The translations under genes and the position numbers were made by a program. A stretch of 64,000 bases of DNA from UBA4744 sp963707435. GTDB lineage: Bacteria > Actinomycetota > Acidimicrobiia > Spongiisociales > UBA4744. Where the stretch lies: the NCBI GenBank assembly GCA_963707435.1, contig CAVPPF010000007.1, forward strand, positions 310,001 to 374,000, written 5' to 3'. The notes under the pieces are model-generated. The model was not told where the DNA came from and did no database searches. It was given only the letters and a program-made list of their open reading frames with translations. Of the stretch, positions 54,172 through 63,581 are shown piece after piece (the stretch's first letter is position 1; each line of letters begins with the position of its first letter).

Positions 54172-55479
54172 CTACTCGCTCGTGATGCCGGCCACTTCTT
54201 CCAGCATCGCCGTGGTCACCGACTTCGGACGTTCAATGGGATAACCCAGGGCTCGATCCCAGATGATGTTGGAAAGCACGCCGATCGAGCGGCCGATCCC
54301 AAACAGCACCGTATAGAAGTCGTACTCCTGCAAACCGTAGTGCCATTGGATGACACCGGACTGAGCATCCACATTGGGCCACGGGTTCTTGGCCTTGCCC
54401 TGTTCCTCGAGGATCGGCGGCACGATGTGGTACAGCATGTCGACGAACTTGAAGATGGGATCGTCCGGGAGGTACTTCAGGCAGAAGTTGCGCTGTTCGG
54501 CGTATCTCGGATCCGTCTTGCGGAGAACGGCGTGGCCGAATCCCGGGATGACCTGCCCGGAGTTCAGCGTTTCCCAGACGAACTCCTTCATCCTTTCTTC
54601 CGAGGGCACCTCGCCGCCCATCTGGTCCATCACGGACTGGATCCATCGCAGCACTTCCTGGTTGGCGAGGCCGTGCAAGGGTCCGGCCAGACCGTTGATC
54701 ATCGCCGAAGCGGAGTAGTAGACGTCTGAAAGCGCGCTGCCGACCAGGTGCCCGGCATGAGCGCTCACGTTGCCGCTCTCGTGATCCGAATGCAGAATGA
54801 AGTACAGACGTGCGACCTCGTCGTACGGTTCGGGGATTCCCATCATGTGTGCGAAATTGCCGCCGAGATCGAGGCTCGGATCCGGGGCGATGGGCGTATC
54901 GTCCCGGTACTTGAGCCGGTAGATGAACGCACCGAGTTCCGGGAGGCGAGCCCACAGGTTGAGGGCATCCTCGAGTGTCGGCTGCCAGTGGTCCATCTTT
55001 CCCAGGCCGGCGTTGTAGGCCTTCACATACTCAGACTCGCGTTGCATGGCCAGGATTCCGGCCGAGAACATGGTCATCGGATGCGTGTCTTTCGGCATGG
55101 CTCGCAGCGTGTCGAACACATAACCCGGCACGCCCGCCCGGCTCTTGATGTCGGCTGCCAGCTCGGCCACGTCGTCTTCCGTCGGTATTTCTCCGGTCAG
55201 GAGCAGATAGATGTGCCCCTCGACGTACGGCATTTCCTTGCCGGGCACCTTGGGGAGTCTCGCCAGCGTTTCCGGAATCGTGTATCCGCGGAATCGGATC
55301 CCTTCGTTGGGGTCCAGGTAGGAGATATCGGTGACAAGGCACCGAACGCCGCGGGCACCTCCAATGGCTTGTGACATGGTTACTTCAGAGACCTTGACGT
55401 CGCCGAATTCTTTGATCAACCGCGCCGTACGGGGCCGCCACCCGTCGATCTTGGCTCCGAGTGCTTCCTTCAATCCCAT
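54172..55479 (-). CDS. Citrate synthase, mitochondrial-like type
   Basis: 435-residue citrate synthase whose motifs match eukaryotic (mitochondrial) enzymes: RFRGYTIPETLARLP, YFILHSDHESGNVSAH, NGLAGPLHGLANQEVLRW (catalytic His), PGFGHAVLRKTDPRYAEQR (catalytic His), NVDAQSGVIQWHYGL (catalytic Asp) and LIWDRALGYPIERPKS-like IWDRALGYPIERPKS. It is not a copy of its neighbour. Such type I enzymes occur in some bacteria, so horizontal gain or ancient retention is possible. Confidence 0.92.
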   Translation of the reverse strand: MGLKEALGAKIDGWRPRTARLIKEFGDVKVSEVTMSQAIGGARGVRCLVTDISYLDPNEGIRFRGYTIPETLARLPKVPGKEMPYVEGHIYLLLTGEIPTEDDVAELAADIKSRAGVPGYVFDTLRAMPKDTHPMTMFSAGILAMQRESEYVKAYNAGLGKMDHWQPTLEDALNLWARLPELGAFIYRLKYRDDTPIAPDPSLDLGGNFAHMMGIPEPYDEVARLYFILHSDHESGNVSAHAGHLVGSALSDVYYSASAMINGLAGPLHGLANQEVLRWIQSVMDQMGGEVPSEERMKEFVWETLNSGQVIPGFGHAVLRKTDPRYAEQRNFCLKYLPDDPIFKFVDMLYHIVPPILEEQGKAKNPWPNVDAQSGVIQWHYGLQEYDFYTVLFGIGRSIGVLSNIIWDRALGYPIERPKSVTTAMLEEVAGITSE

Positions 55480-55566
55480 GGTGCCTCCTCCGGCATCCGC
55501 CCGCGATTGTGGGACCCAGTAGAACGGCCCTCACGACTGCGGACTATTTCGATTGCGTCTCCCTCC

Positions 55567-57624
55567 TCAGTCCTCTTCCTTTTGTTTGGCCGCCGCGATC
55601 ACCTTGTCGGCCTCGTTCTGTGGCATTTCCTGGTAGTGATCGAACTCCAGTTCGAAGATGCCGCGGCCGCCCGTGATCGAGCGCAGATCGATGGTGTACC
55701 GCTGCATCTCGGCCAGCGGCACCTCGGCGGTGACCACGCGCAGCCGTCCGTCCGAGTCCATGCCGAGGACCCGGCCCCGCTTGGCGTTCAGGTCGCCGAT
55801 CACATCGCCCATGTACTCCTCGGGAACCTTGATCGAGGCTTTGACGATCGGTTCCAGGAGCGCCGGCCGAAGGCTGGCGGCGGCCGCTCGGACCGCCAGG
55901 ATGCCCGCCATCCGGAATGACAACTCGTCTGAATCGACGGCGTGGTACTTGCCGTCGTAGACGGTGGCCCGCACGTCGATCGTGGGGTAGCCGGCCAGGA
56001 TGCCCCGGTCGAGACCCTCCTGGATGCCCTTGTCGACCGCCGGGATGTATTGACGCGGGATCGAGCCGCCCTTGATGCCGTTCACGAACTCATATCCGGT
56101 GCCGCGGGGCAGTGGTTCGAAGCGGACGAACGCCACCCCGAACTGCCCCCTGCCACCGCTCTGCTTCTTGTGCTTGCCTTCGGCTTCGGCGGTTGCCGTG
56201 ATCGTCTCGCGGTAGGGGACGGTCGGCACGGCGGTGTCAACCTCGACGCCGAATTTGCGAGCCAGCCGGGCCACCGTCACATCGAGATGGGTGTCGCCGA
56301 GACCGGACAGCACCGTCTCCTTGGTTTCGGCCCTTCGTTCGACCTCGAGCGTCGGGTCTTCGTCGGAGAGTCTCGCCAGCGCGGTCGACAGCTTCTCCTC
56401 GTCCTGTGCTGCCTTCGGGAAGACGGCGAGACTCATCACCGGTTTCGGGAAAGGAACCGGAGCGAGTCGAACATTTGATCCGTGGCTCCGCAACGTTTCC
56501 CCGGCTACCACGGCGTCCAGCTTGGCTACGGCGGCGATGTCCCCGGTGACCACCTCCGGGGCATCGTGGTGATCTTTGCCCTGCATGAAGAACAGGTTGT
56601 GCATCCGTACTTTGGCGCCGTCGGAGGCTTGTTCCAGCTCGTCGTCGGCGCGGACTCGTCCCGAGAACACCCGGAACAAGGAGACACGCCCGACGTAGGG
56701 ATCGGAGATGGTCTTGAAAACGTAGGCAATGGTCGGCCCGGTGGGATCGACGGCCAACCCATCACCTTCGGCCAGAGGCGGCGAGGAATGTTCGAGGGGT
56801 TTGGGGCCGAAATCGACGATGAAGTCGGCGAGCGTGTCGATGCCGATCAGCTTGGCGGCAGATCCGATGAGTACCGGAAAGACTTCGCTCTCCAGCATGC
56901 CCTGGTGGATGACCTCGACCATCTGTTCCCGGCTCGGTTCTTCCCCTTCGAAGTACTTCTCCATCAATTCGTCGTCGGTCTCCACGACAGACTCAACGAG
57001 GGAGGTGTGGGTCTCCTGGACGGTTGCAGCCAGGTCGGCCGGGGGGTCGGCGGGAGAACCTATTGCGCTTCCGCCCGTGTACAGATGCGCACGATTGGAG
57101 ACGATGCGGACCAGGCCGGACAGTTCGTTTTCCGATCCGATCGGCATGTGCACCGGTGCGATCTGCTTGCCGAAGGCTTCCTGCAGTTCGGATAGGGTGC
57201 GAGCGTAGGACGAACGTTCCCGGTCGAGCTTGTTGATGAACACCGCTCGCGGTATGCCTTCCTCAGTGGCCATGTCCCAGAGGATTTCCGTCTGCACCTC
57301 GACTCCGTCGACGCCGGAGACCACGAAGAGAGCGAGGTCTGCGGCCCGGAGCGCGGATCGGGCGTCACCGAGAAAGCCGGCGTAGCCGGGAGCGTCGATG
57401 ATGTTGACCTTGTGGCCCTTCCAGGTGAAGGAGGCGAGGGCGACACTGAGCGATATCTGCCGCTCGATCTCCTCGGGCTCGAAATCGGTGACCGTATTGC
57501 CATCCTCGACGCGGCCCACCCGGGTCGTCGCTCCTGCAGTGAAAAGGAGGGCTTCGGCGAGCGACGTCTTACCGCTCCCTCCATGACCGACCAGCACAAC
57601 ATTCCTGATCTTCTCCGGAACCAC
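55567..57624 (-). CDS. EF-G-like GTPase (FusA2 type)
   Basis: 685-residue translational GTPase related to EF-G. G1 is GHGGSGKTSLAEALL near the start; G3 is DAPGYAGFLG, where EF-G has DTPGHVDF; G4 is NKLD. Domains II-V follow, with YVFKTISDPYVGRVSLFRV and GRGIFELEFDHYQEMP at the end. Changed G3 and domain IV residues separate it from canonical EF-G and resemble the EF-G2/FusA2 paralogue of actinobacteria. GTG 57624 has AGAGGAGG just upstream. Its role in translation is not established. Confidence 0.84.
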   Translation of the reverse strand: MVPEKIRNVVLVGHGGSGKTSLAEALLFTAGATTRVGRVEDGNTVTDFEPEEIERQISLSVALASFTWKGHKVNIIDAPGYAGFLGDARSALRAADLALFVVSGVDGVEVQTEILWDMATEEGIPRAVFINKLDRERSSYARTLSELQEAFGKQIAPVHMPIGSENELSGLVRIVSNRAHLYTGGSAIGSPADPPADLAATVQETHTSLVESVVETDDELMEKYFEGEEPSREQMVEVIHQGMLESEVFPVLIGSAAKLIGIDTLADFIVDFGPKPLEHSSPPLAEGDGLAVDPTGPTIAYVFKTISDPYVGRVSLFRVFSGRVRADDELEQASDGAKVRMHNLFFMQGKDHHDAPEVVTGDIAAVAKLDAVVAGETLRSHGSNVRLAPVPFPKPVMSLAVFPKAAQDEEKLSTALARLSDEDPTLEVERRAETKETVLSGLGDTHLDVTVARLARKFGVEVDTAVPTVPYRETITATAEAEGKHKKQSGGRGQFGVAFVRFEPLPRGTGYEFVNGIKGGSIPRQYIPAVDKGIQEGLDRGILAGYPTIDVRATVYDGKYHAVDSDELSFRMAGILAVRAAAASLRPALLEPIVKASIKVPEEYMGDVIGDLNAKRGRVLGMDSDGRLRVVTAEVPLAEMQRYTIDLRSITGGRGIFELEFDHYQEMPQNEADKVIAAAKQKEED

Positions 57625-57718
57625 AGAACCTCCTCTGGCGCTCAGGTTTGTTCGAATTGTAGTGAGCCGAAACCAGGCCCGGACCTGTGTGCTACCTTCC
57701 GTTGCCCAAGGAGCACCC

Positions 57719-58291
57719 GTGATCGAAACCATCGTCCGTCCCCGGATCGGCAGAGCCCTGCAGGCGGTGGGTCGGAGACTTGCCGCCACCGGGCTCCGAC
57801 CGGCTTATCTGACCATGGCGGGTCTGCTGCTCACGGTGGTCGGCGCATACCTCGTTGCCCGGGATCTGCTGGTGGTCGGCGGCTCACTGGTGGCGGCCGG
57901 GTCCTTCGTCGATGCTCTGGATGGACCGCTGGCACGTGAGCTCGGGATCGCGGGACCCCGGGGAGCCGTTCTCGACTCCGTGACCGACAGGATCGGGGAG
58001 GCAGCGATGTTCGCCGGGGTCGGGTACCTGGTTGCTCCTGATCCGTTGCTCGTGGCCGTGGCCATGGCAGGTTTGGGAGGCTCGCTCGTGACCTCGTACG
58101 TGCGGGCCAAAGTCGAGGCGAGCGGCGTGGACGGCCGGGCAGGTCTGATCGGACGAGCGGAACGGGTCATTGTGTACTGCATCGGGGTGATCACCGGGCT
58201 CGTCGGCCCCATGCTGTGGGCGATGGCAGTCCTGACCTGGTTGACCGTGGTCCAGCGAAGTGTTGTTGCCTGGCGCCGGCTCGAGCCGTGA
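57719..58291 (+). CDS. pgsA: Phosphatidylinositol phosphate synthase (CDP-alcohol phosphatidyltransferase)
   Basis: 190-residue membrane enzyme. The exact CDP-alcohol signature DALDGPLARELGIAGPRGAV, continuing LDSVTD, has all four Asp and the Gly/Ala/Arg of D..DG..AR.x8.G...D...D at about residues 64-90. It joins CDP-diacylglycerol to inositol phosphate in actinobacteria. Position before an acyltransferase and PimA is the standard PIM operon and supports this over PG-phosphate synthase. GTG 57719 follows AAGGAG; GTGA overlaps the next start. Confidence 0.87.
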   Translation: MIETIVRPRIGRALQAVGRRLAATGLRPAYLTMAGLLLTVVGAYLVARDLLVVGGSLVAAGSFVDALDGPLARELGIAGPRGAVLDSVTDRIGEAAMFAGVGYLVAPDPLLVAVAMAGLGGSLVTSYVRAKVEASGVDGRAGLIGRAERVIVYCIGVITGLVGPMLWAMAVLTWLTVVQRSVVAWRRLEP

Positions 58292-59166
58292 GGGGGGCGC
58301 TCGAGTATTTCGCATACCGTGGAGCGGCTGCCGTTCTCGGACTGCTTCCGGAACCCTGGATGCGACGGGTGGGGAGTGCCATTGGATCGTTCGTCTACTC
58401 GCACGCAGGACCCCGCAAACACATGGCGATCCGCCACATGACGAGGGCACTGGGATCGGAGCGTGACGTGGAAGAGGCTGCCCGGAGGGCGTTTGCCGCC
58501 TACGGCCGGTACTGGGCGGAGGTCTTGTGGGTTCGCCCGCGCCGGGTGCCCGGCGTGCTGGCCGGGATCACCCTCGAAGGTCTCGACTACATCAAGCAGG
58601 CCCAGGCCACGGGCCGCGGGATGATCTACGTACTTCCCCACATCGGGAACTGGGAGGTGGCCGGCAGCGTTGCGCTCGATCTCGGACTCGAGTTGATCGC
58701 CGTCGCCGAAGACCTACCCAACCCGCGCCTGGCCAGATGGTTCGCCGGTGTCCGCAAAGCGTTCGGCATCGACGTCGTGTTCGCAGATGGGAGCCCCAGG
58801 GTGATGGCATCTCTGGCAGATGGATTGCGGCGCGGTGCGGCCATCGCCCTGGTGACGGATCGAAACGTCGGAGCGGGTGGGTCGAACGTGGTCTTCTTCG
58901 GTGAGAGGACCGAGTTGCCGTCGGGCGCGGCCCTGCTGGCGGCCCGTTTCGACGTGCCGGTGTTCCCGGTGGCCGCCTTCTTTGCTTCCGGGGCAGGCCA
59001 CCACATCGTGATCGAGCCACCGGTCGACCTGCCCGCCAAGGGGGCCGATCGCGTGACCGCAGGCACCCAGCGGATCGCCGAGGCGCTCGAACGACTCATC
59101 CGCAGGGACCCGACGCAATGGCACATCCTGCAACCGAACTGGCCGTCTGATCGCTCCGCATCATGA
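58288..59166 (+). CDS. patA: Phosphatidylinositol mannoside acyltransferase (PatA-like)
   Basis: 292-residue acyltransferase of the LpxL/HtrB/PatA superfamily, acting at the membrane on PIM. The catalytic motif is H-x4-E (LPHIGNWEVAG) near residue 115, where HX4D/E is expected; GAAIALVTDRN and a VVFFGERTELPSGAALLA acceptor-site block follow. Lies between pgsA and pimA with GTGA and ATGA overlaps. The N-terminal GTG at 58288 overlaps the pgsA stop. Confidence 0.85.
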   Translation: MRGALEYFAYRGAAAVLGLLPEPWMRRVGSAIGSFVYSHAGPRKHMAIRHMTRALGSERDVEEAARRAFAAYGRYWAEVLWVRPRRVPGVLAGITLEGLDYIKQAQATGRGMIYVLPHIGNWEVAGSVALDLGLELIAVAEDLPNPRLARWFAGVRKAFGIDVVFADGSPRVMASLADGLRRGAAIALVTDRNVGAGGSNVVFFGERTELPSGAALLAARFDVPVFPVAAFFASGAGHHIVIEPPVDLPAKGADRVTAGTQRIAEALERLIRRDPTQWHILQPNWPSDRSAS

Positions 59167-60200
59167 GGATCGCCGTTGTCTGCCCCTATTCCATCGATGT
59201 CCCGGGCGGCGTTCAGGCACAGGCCACCGGGCTCGTAGAGGGCATCCGGGCTGCCGGTCATGAGGCCTGGCTGGTTGCTCCCGGGATCACCGGACCACCC
59301 GAAACGAGGTTGTTGGGCCCCCCGGTCGGCCTGAGGGTCAACGGATCGGTTGCGCCGATTGCGTTGCACCCCGCCACGATCGCTCGTGTTCGGAAAGCCG
59401 TCTCCGACGCCGATGTGGTTCATGTGCATGAGCCGTTTGCGGCACCCACATCACCGGCGGCCTTTCTGGGTTCCCGGCCGCCGGCGATCGGGACCTTCCA
59501 TGCCGATCCCGCGGGAGCGATCAAGAACCTCTACCGGGTAGCCCGTCCCGGCTTGCGGCAGATCGCGGCCCGGTTGCAGGCTGTGACGGCCGTCAGCCGG
59601 GCGGCGGCCGCGGCCGTCGACCGGCTGGTAGACCAGTGCGTCATCATTCCGAATGCCATCGATACGAAGTCATTCTCCCTGGATGTCGCGCGCCGGCCCC
59701 ATCGGGTCGTGTTCGTCGGCCGGGACGAGCCGCGCAAGGGCCTCGACGTGCTGCTGGCTGCCTGGACCCGGGTGCGTTCCGCAGTGCCGGACGCGGAACT
59801 CGTCGTGCTGGGAGCGGATCGAGGTGATTTCCCCGACGGCGTTCGCTACCTGGGGCTCACCGTCGGAATCGAGAAGCGAACGCTGCTGGCCGGGGCGGCC
59901 GTGTACTGCGCTCCCAACCTCGGCTACGAGAGTTTCGGGATCGGGCTGGTCGAAGCGATGGCGGCCGGATGCGCTCCGGTGATTTCGGATCTGCCGGCCT
60001 TCCGAGCCGTGGCCGGTGCGGCCGCCCGGTATGCACCGGTGGGAAACCCGCACCTCCTGGCAGACGAGTTGATTGCGTCGTTGCGCGATTCGAGCGAGAC
60101 GCAGACACGGGGGAAGCAGGCCGTTGCAGCAGCTTCCGTCTACGACTGGACGTACGTGCTCCCGAAGTACCTGGACCTCTATTCGCGTATTGCGAAGTAA
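59163..60200 (+). CDS. pimA: Phosphatidylinositol alpha-mannosyltransferase PimA (GT4)
   Basis: 345-residue GT-B glycosyltransferase that adds the first mannose from GDP-mannose to PI. VVCPYSIDVPGGVQAQATG opens the acceptor domain (GGVQ loop), VHVHEPFAAPTSP holds the acceptor-site His. The donor domain has VFVGRDEPRKGLDVLLAA and ESFGIGLVEAMAAGCAPV, with the E-x7-E motif. ATGA overlaps the acyltransferase stop. The three-gene order is conserved in actinobacteria. Confidence 0.9.
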   Translation: MRIAVVCPYSIDVPGGVQAQATGLVEGIRAAGHEAWLVAPGITGPPETRLLGPPVGLRVNGSVAPIALHPATIARVRKAVSDADVVHVHEPFAAPTSPAAFLGSRPPAIGTFHADPAGAIKNLYRVARPGLRQIAARLQAVTAVSRAAAAAVDRLVDQCVIIPNAIDTKSFSLDVARRPHRVVFVGRDEPRKGLDVLLAAWTRVRSAVPDAELVVLGADRGDFPDGVRYLGLTVGIEKRTLLAGAAVYCAPNLGYESFGIGLVEAMAAGCAPVISDLPAFRAVAGAAARYAPVGNPHLLADELIASLRDSSETQTRGKQAVAAASVYDWTYVLPKYLDLYSRIAK

Positions 60201-60216
60201 CCTTCCCATTCTTCCT

Positions 60217-61329
60217 ATGCAAGCTCTTCGTGAAACCATTTCGTCGCTGACGATCCGGCAGCGGTGGTGGCTCGCCGCTGGCGCGGCTGCCCTCCTGGTG
60301 CTCATTGTGGTGCTCGTGGTGATTGCCGGAGCCGGCGATGACCCCGTCGAAACGACCACGACGACGACCCTCGTGCCGACCACGACCCCGTCCACAACTA
60401 CCTCGTCGACGACCTCGACATCAACGACGACTACGACGTTGTTCGCCGGCGACGTGTGGCCCCTGACCGGGCTGCCCGTGCTGGAAGGCGATCCCACGGA
60501 CCCGATTCTGGCGGTGAAGATCGACAACACTTCGACGTCTCGACCGCAGGAAGGGCTCGCTTCCGCCGACCTCGTTTTCGACATACCGGTTGAGGGAGGG
60601 ATCTCCCGGTTCCTGGCGCTCTATCAGTCCCGGATTCCTGCCGAGATTGGTCCGGTCCGCAGCGTGCGGGAGGTCGACCCCAAGCTGCTTTCACCCTTCG
60701 CGAGCTTCGTGGCCTATTCCGGCGGTGATGCCGGCGTGGTTGCATCGTTGCGGCAGGTTGCTACCGATCTGGGGGATCCGGTGCTTGGTTCGGTCGCCTA
60801 TCGGAGAGCCGGCGATCGTCCCGCCCCGTACGATCTGATGCTCGATCCCGAGGCAGCCCTCGCCACCGTCGACGATCCCCTCGGGACGGACGGTCCGTGG
60901 CTGTCGTTTGGCGACGGAACCGAGGGAGCAACGGCCCTGACCATCGAAATCAGTTCCTCCAATCGTCACCAGGTGACCTACGGATATTCGGAGACCGACG
61001 GTGGCTATCTCAGATTTCACCGGACCCAACCGCATCTCGACGCTACCGATGACCAGATCGTGGCCACCAATGTGATCGTCCTGGTCGTCGAGGAACTCGA
61101 AACCGGGCGCACCGACTCCAGCGGCGCCCCCGTCCCGGACTACAACGTTGTGGGTACCGGCGAAGCCGTCGTATTCCGGGATGGGGTTGCCGTCGCCGGG
61201 CGCTGGGAACGGGGCCGGCTCACCGATTTTTTCCGGCTGTTCGACGATTCCGGCAACGAGATCAACCTTGCACCGGGTACGACCTGGATCCATGTGATCC
61301 CCGAGGGCCGAACCTTCCGGTGGCGATAG
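60217..61329 (+). CDS. DUF3048 (YerB-like) membrane-anchored protein
   Basis: 370 residues: one membrane helix (about 21-42), a long Thr-rich linker (to about 75), then the DUF3048 domain with WPLTGLPVLEGDP, VKIDNTSTSRPQEGLASADLVFDIPVEGGISRFLAL and IPAEIGPVRSVREVDPKLL. The C-terminal part has TTWIHVIPEGRTF. The family is exported and of unknown function, often linked to the envelope. It is 16 bases after pimA and may be co-transcribed. Confidence 0.85.
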   Translation: MQALRETISSLTIRQRWWLAAGAAALLVLIVVLVVIAGAGDDPVETTTTTTLVPTTTPSTTTSSTTSTSTTTTTLFAGDVWPLTGLPVLEGDPTDPILAVKIDNTSTSRPQEGLASADLVFDIPVEGGISRFLALYQSRIPAEIGPVRSVREVDPKLLSPFASFVAYSGGDAGVVASLRQVATDLGDPVLGSVAYRRAGDRPAPYDLMLDPEAALATVDDPLGTDGPWLSFGDGTEGATALTIEISSSNRHQVTYGYSETDGGYLRFHRTQPHLDATDDQIVATNVIVLVVEELETGRTDSSGAPVPDYNVVGTGEAVVFRDGVAVAGRWERGRLTDFFRLFDDSGNEINLAPGTTWIHVIPEGRTFRWR

Positions 61330-61353
61330 AATTGAGGGGGAACAAGGAGCAAC

Positions 61354-62238
61354 ATGGTGGAATCAGGAACTGATCGAGTCAAGCGCGGGCTGGCGGAGAT
61401 GCTCAAGGGCGGCGTCATCATGGACGTCGTCAATGCCGACCAGGCCAAGATCGCCGAAGAGGCTGGTGCCGTCGCCGTGATGGCTCTCGAGCGCGTACCG
61501 GCCGACATCCGCAAGGATGGCGGCGTGGCCAGGATGGCCGACCCGGAGAAGATCCAGGAGATCATCGACTCGGTGAGTATCCCGGTGATGGGCAAGGTAC
61601 GGATCGGGCATTTTGTGGAGGCGCAGGTCCTGCAGGCGCTCGGGGTCGACTACATCGATGAGAGCGAAGTGCTCACCCCGGCCGACGAGGAGAACCACAT
61701 CGACAAGTGGTCGTTCACTACCCCCTTTGTGTGCGGAGCCAGGAACCTCGGTGAAGCGTTGCGCAGGATCGGGGAGGGCGCCGCCATGATCCGCACCAAG
61801 GGCGAGGCCGGCACCGGGAACGTTGTCGAAGCCGTTCGCCACATGCGGACGATGAATCGCGAGATCCGGGCGCTCTCGACGATGGAACCGGGCGAGCTGA
61901 TGGCGGCCGCCAAGATGATGGGGGCGCCGTTTGACCTCGTTCAGGAAATCGCCGAATCCGGCGGACTGCCCGTCGTCAATTTCGCCGCAGGCGGGATTGC
62001 CACCCCCTCCGACGCCGCCTTGATGATGCAGCTGGGCTGCGACGGGGTCTTCGTCGGGTCCGGAATCTTCAAGTCGGACGATCCGGCCCCACGCGCTCAG
62101 GCGATCGTCGAAGCAGTGACCTTCTACGACACGCCGGCAACGATCGCCAAGGTGTCGGCCGGGCTCGGCGAAGCGATGGTCGGCATCGAGATGGGGACGT
62201 TGAGCGAATCCGAGCTCCTGCAGAAGCGGGGCTGGTAG
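61354..62238 (+). CDS. pdxS: Pyridoxal 5'-phosphate synthase lyase subunit
   Basis: 294-residue TIM-barrel subunit that builds PLP from ribose 5-phosphate, glyceraldehyde 3-phosphate and ammonia. Motifs are GGVIMDVVNADQAKIAEEAG, VAVMALERVPADIR (Schiff-base Lys nearby), MGKVRIGHFVEAQ, YIDESEVLTPADEENHIDKW, RTKGEAGTGN, and FAAGGIATPSDAALMMQLG. AAGGAG precedes the ATG. It pairs with pdxT three bases downstream. Confidence 0.96.
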   Translation: MVESGTDRVKRGLAEMLKGGVIMDVVNADQAKIAEEAGAVAVMALERVPADIRKDGGVARMADPEKIQEIIDSVSIPVMGKVRIGHFVEAQVLQALGVDYIDESEVLTPADEENHIDKWSFTTPFVCGARNLGEALRRIGEGAAMIRTKGEAGTGNVVEAVRHMRTMNREIRALSTMEPGELMAAAKMMGAPFDLVQEIAESGGLPVVNFAAGGIATPSDAALMMQLGCDGVFVGSGIFKSDDPAPRAQAIVEAVTFYDTPATIAKVSAGLGEAMVGIEMGTLSESELLQKRGW

Positions 62239-62241
62239 AAC

Positions 62242-62835
62242 GTGCCGACGGTTGGCGTGCTCGCCCTGCAGGGCGATGTTCGGGAGCATGCCGACGCAGT
62301 TGAGGCCCTCGATGAAACCTGGAAGCCGGTCCGCCGTCCCGAGGATCTGGAAGCCGTCGACGCTCTGATCATTCCCGGAGGCGAGTCAACCACGATCGGG
62401 AAACTCGCCACGAGGTACGGGCTCATGGAGCCACTCCGCCGGGCCATCTCAGCCGGATTGCCGACCCTGGGGACCTGTGCGGGCATGATCTTCCTGGCGG
62501 CCGGGGTCACCGAAGGCGTTCAACCCCAACTCGGGGTTCTGGACGTGATCATCGAGCGGAACGCGTTTGGCCGTCAGAATGAGTCCTTTGAGGTCGACCT
62601 GGACGTCGCCGGCTTCGACGATCCCATGCACGCCGTGTTCATCCGTGCTCCGCGGGTGTCCAAGGCCGGGGCCGGGGTCGAGATTCTTGCGGCCGTCGAC
62701 GAGTATCCGGTCATGGTTCGTCAAGGGAACATCCTGGCGATCTCGTTCCATCCGGAACTGACCGGCGACCTTCGAATCCATACAATGGTGTTCGAGGCTG
62801 TCGAAGAACGGGTTCGTACCAACGGAGAACGCTGA
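62242..62835 (+). CDS. pdxT: Pyridoxal 5'-phosphate synthase glutaminase subunit
   Basis: 197-residue class I glutaminase giving ammonia to PdxS. Catalytic triad regions: IPGGESTTIGKLA (oxyanion), GTCAGMIFLAAGV (Cys near residue 80) and SFHPELTGD (His, Glu). The GTG start follows pdxS by three bases, and its stop overlaps the yebC ATG (ATGA at 62835). Confidence 0.95.
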   Translation: MPTVGVLALQGDVREHADAVEALDETWKPVRRPEDLEAVDALIIPGGESTTIGKLATRYGLMEPLRRAISAGLPTLGTCAGMIFLAAGVTEGVQPQLGVLDVIIERNAFGRQNESFEVDLDVAGFDDPMHAVFIRAPRVSKAGAGVEILAAVDEYPVMVRQGNILAISFHPELTGDLRIHTMVFEAVEERVRTNGER

Positions 62836-63581
62836 TGTCCGGACATTCCAAGTGGTCGACGATCAAGCACAAGAAGGGTGCCAAGGACGCCAAGCGAGGC
62901 AAACTCTTCGCCAAGCTGGTCAAGGTCGTCGAGGTGGCAGCGCGCGAGGGCGGCGGCGACCCGGCGGCGAACGCCACACTGTCCAACGCAATCGACAAGG
63001 CCCGGGCCGCATCGGTGCCCAATGACAACATCGAGCGGGCGATCAAGCGGGGTATCGGAGAGGTCGAGGGGGCCAGCTACGAGGAGATGTACTACGAGGG
63101 GTATGCCCCCGGCGGGGTAGCTCTGTACGTGCAGATTCTGACCGACAATCGAAACCGGGCGTCTTCGGATGTGCGGGCCGCCTTCAGCCGCAACGGAGGC
63201 AACCTTGGAGAACCCGGCTCGGTTTCCTACCTCTTCGAGCAGAAGGGCTATTTGCTGGTGGGCGGCAACGAGGATGATGTGATGCTGGCGGCACTCGAGG
63301 CCGGCGCCGAAGATGTGCGGGAGTCCGACGGACAGTTCGAAGTCATCTGCGCAGCATCTGATCTTCGCACCGTCAAGGGTGCGCTGTCTGCCGCGGGACT
63401 CTCCATCGAGGATGCCGAGGTGACCCAGCTGCCGAGCACGACCATCCCCGTCGACGAGAAGACCGCACCCAAGGTCCTGCGATTGATCGACGCACTGGAG
63501 GATCTCGACGACGTTCAGAGCGTGTATGCGAATTTCGACATCGCCGACGACGTCATGGCCGAGCTGGCGGCCGGAAGTTAG
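62835..63581 (+). CDS. yebC: YebC/PmpR family transcriptional regulator or translation factor
   Basis: 248-residue YebC protein: MSGHSKWSTIKHKKGAKDAK at the start (diagnostic), then VPNDNIERAIKRGIG, YEGYAPGGVALYVQILTDNRNRA and GEPGSVSYLFEQKGYL. Family members bind DNA or assist translation of proline-rich stretches. pdxS-pdxT-yebC is a common actinobacterial order, but ruvC, which often follows, is absent: a convergent gene begins instead. Confidence 0.95.
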   Translation: MSGHSKWSTIKHKKGAKDAKRGKLFAKLVKVVEVAAREGGGDPAANATLSNAIDKARAASVPNDNIERAIKRGIGEVEGASYEEMYYEGYAPGGVALYVQILTDNRNRASSDVRAAFSRNGGNLGEPGSVSYLFEQKGYLLVGGNEDDVMLAALEAGAEDVRESDGQFEVICAASDLRTVKGALSAAGLSIEDAEVTQLPSTTIPVDEKTAPKVLRLIDALEDLDDVQSVYANFDIADDVMAELAAGS

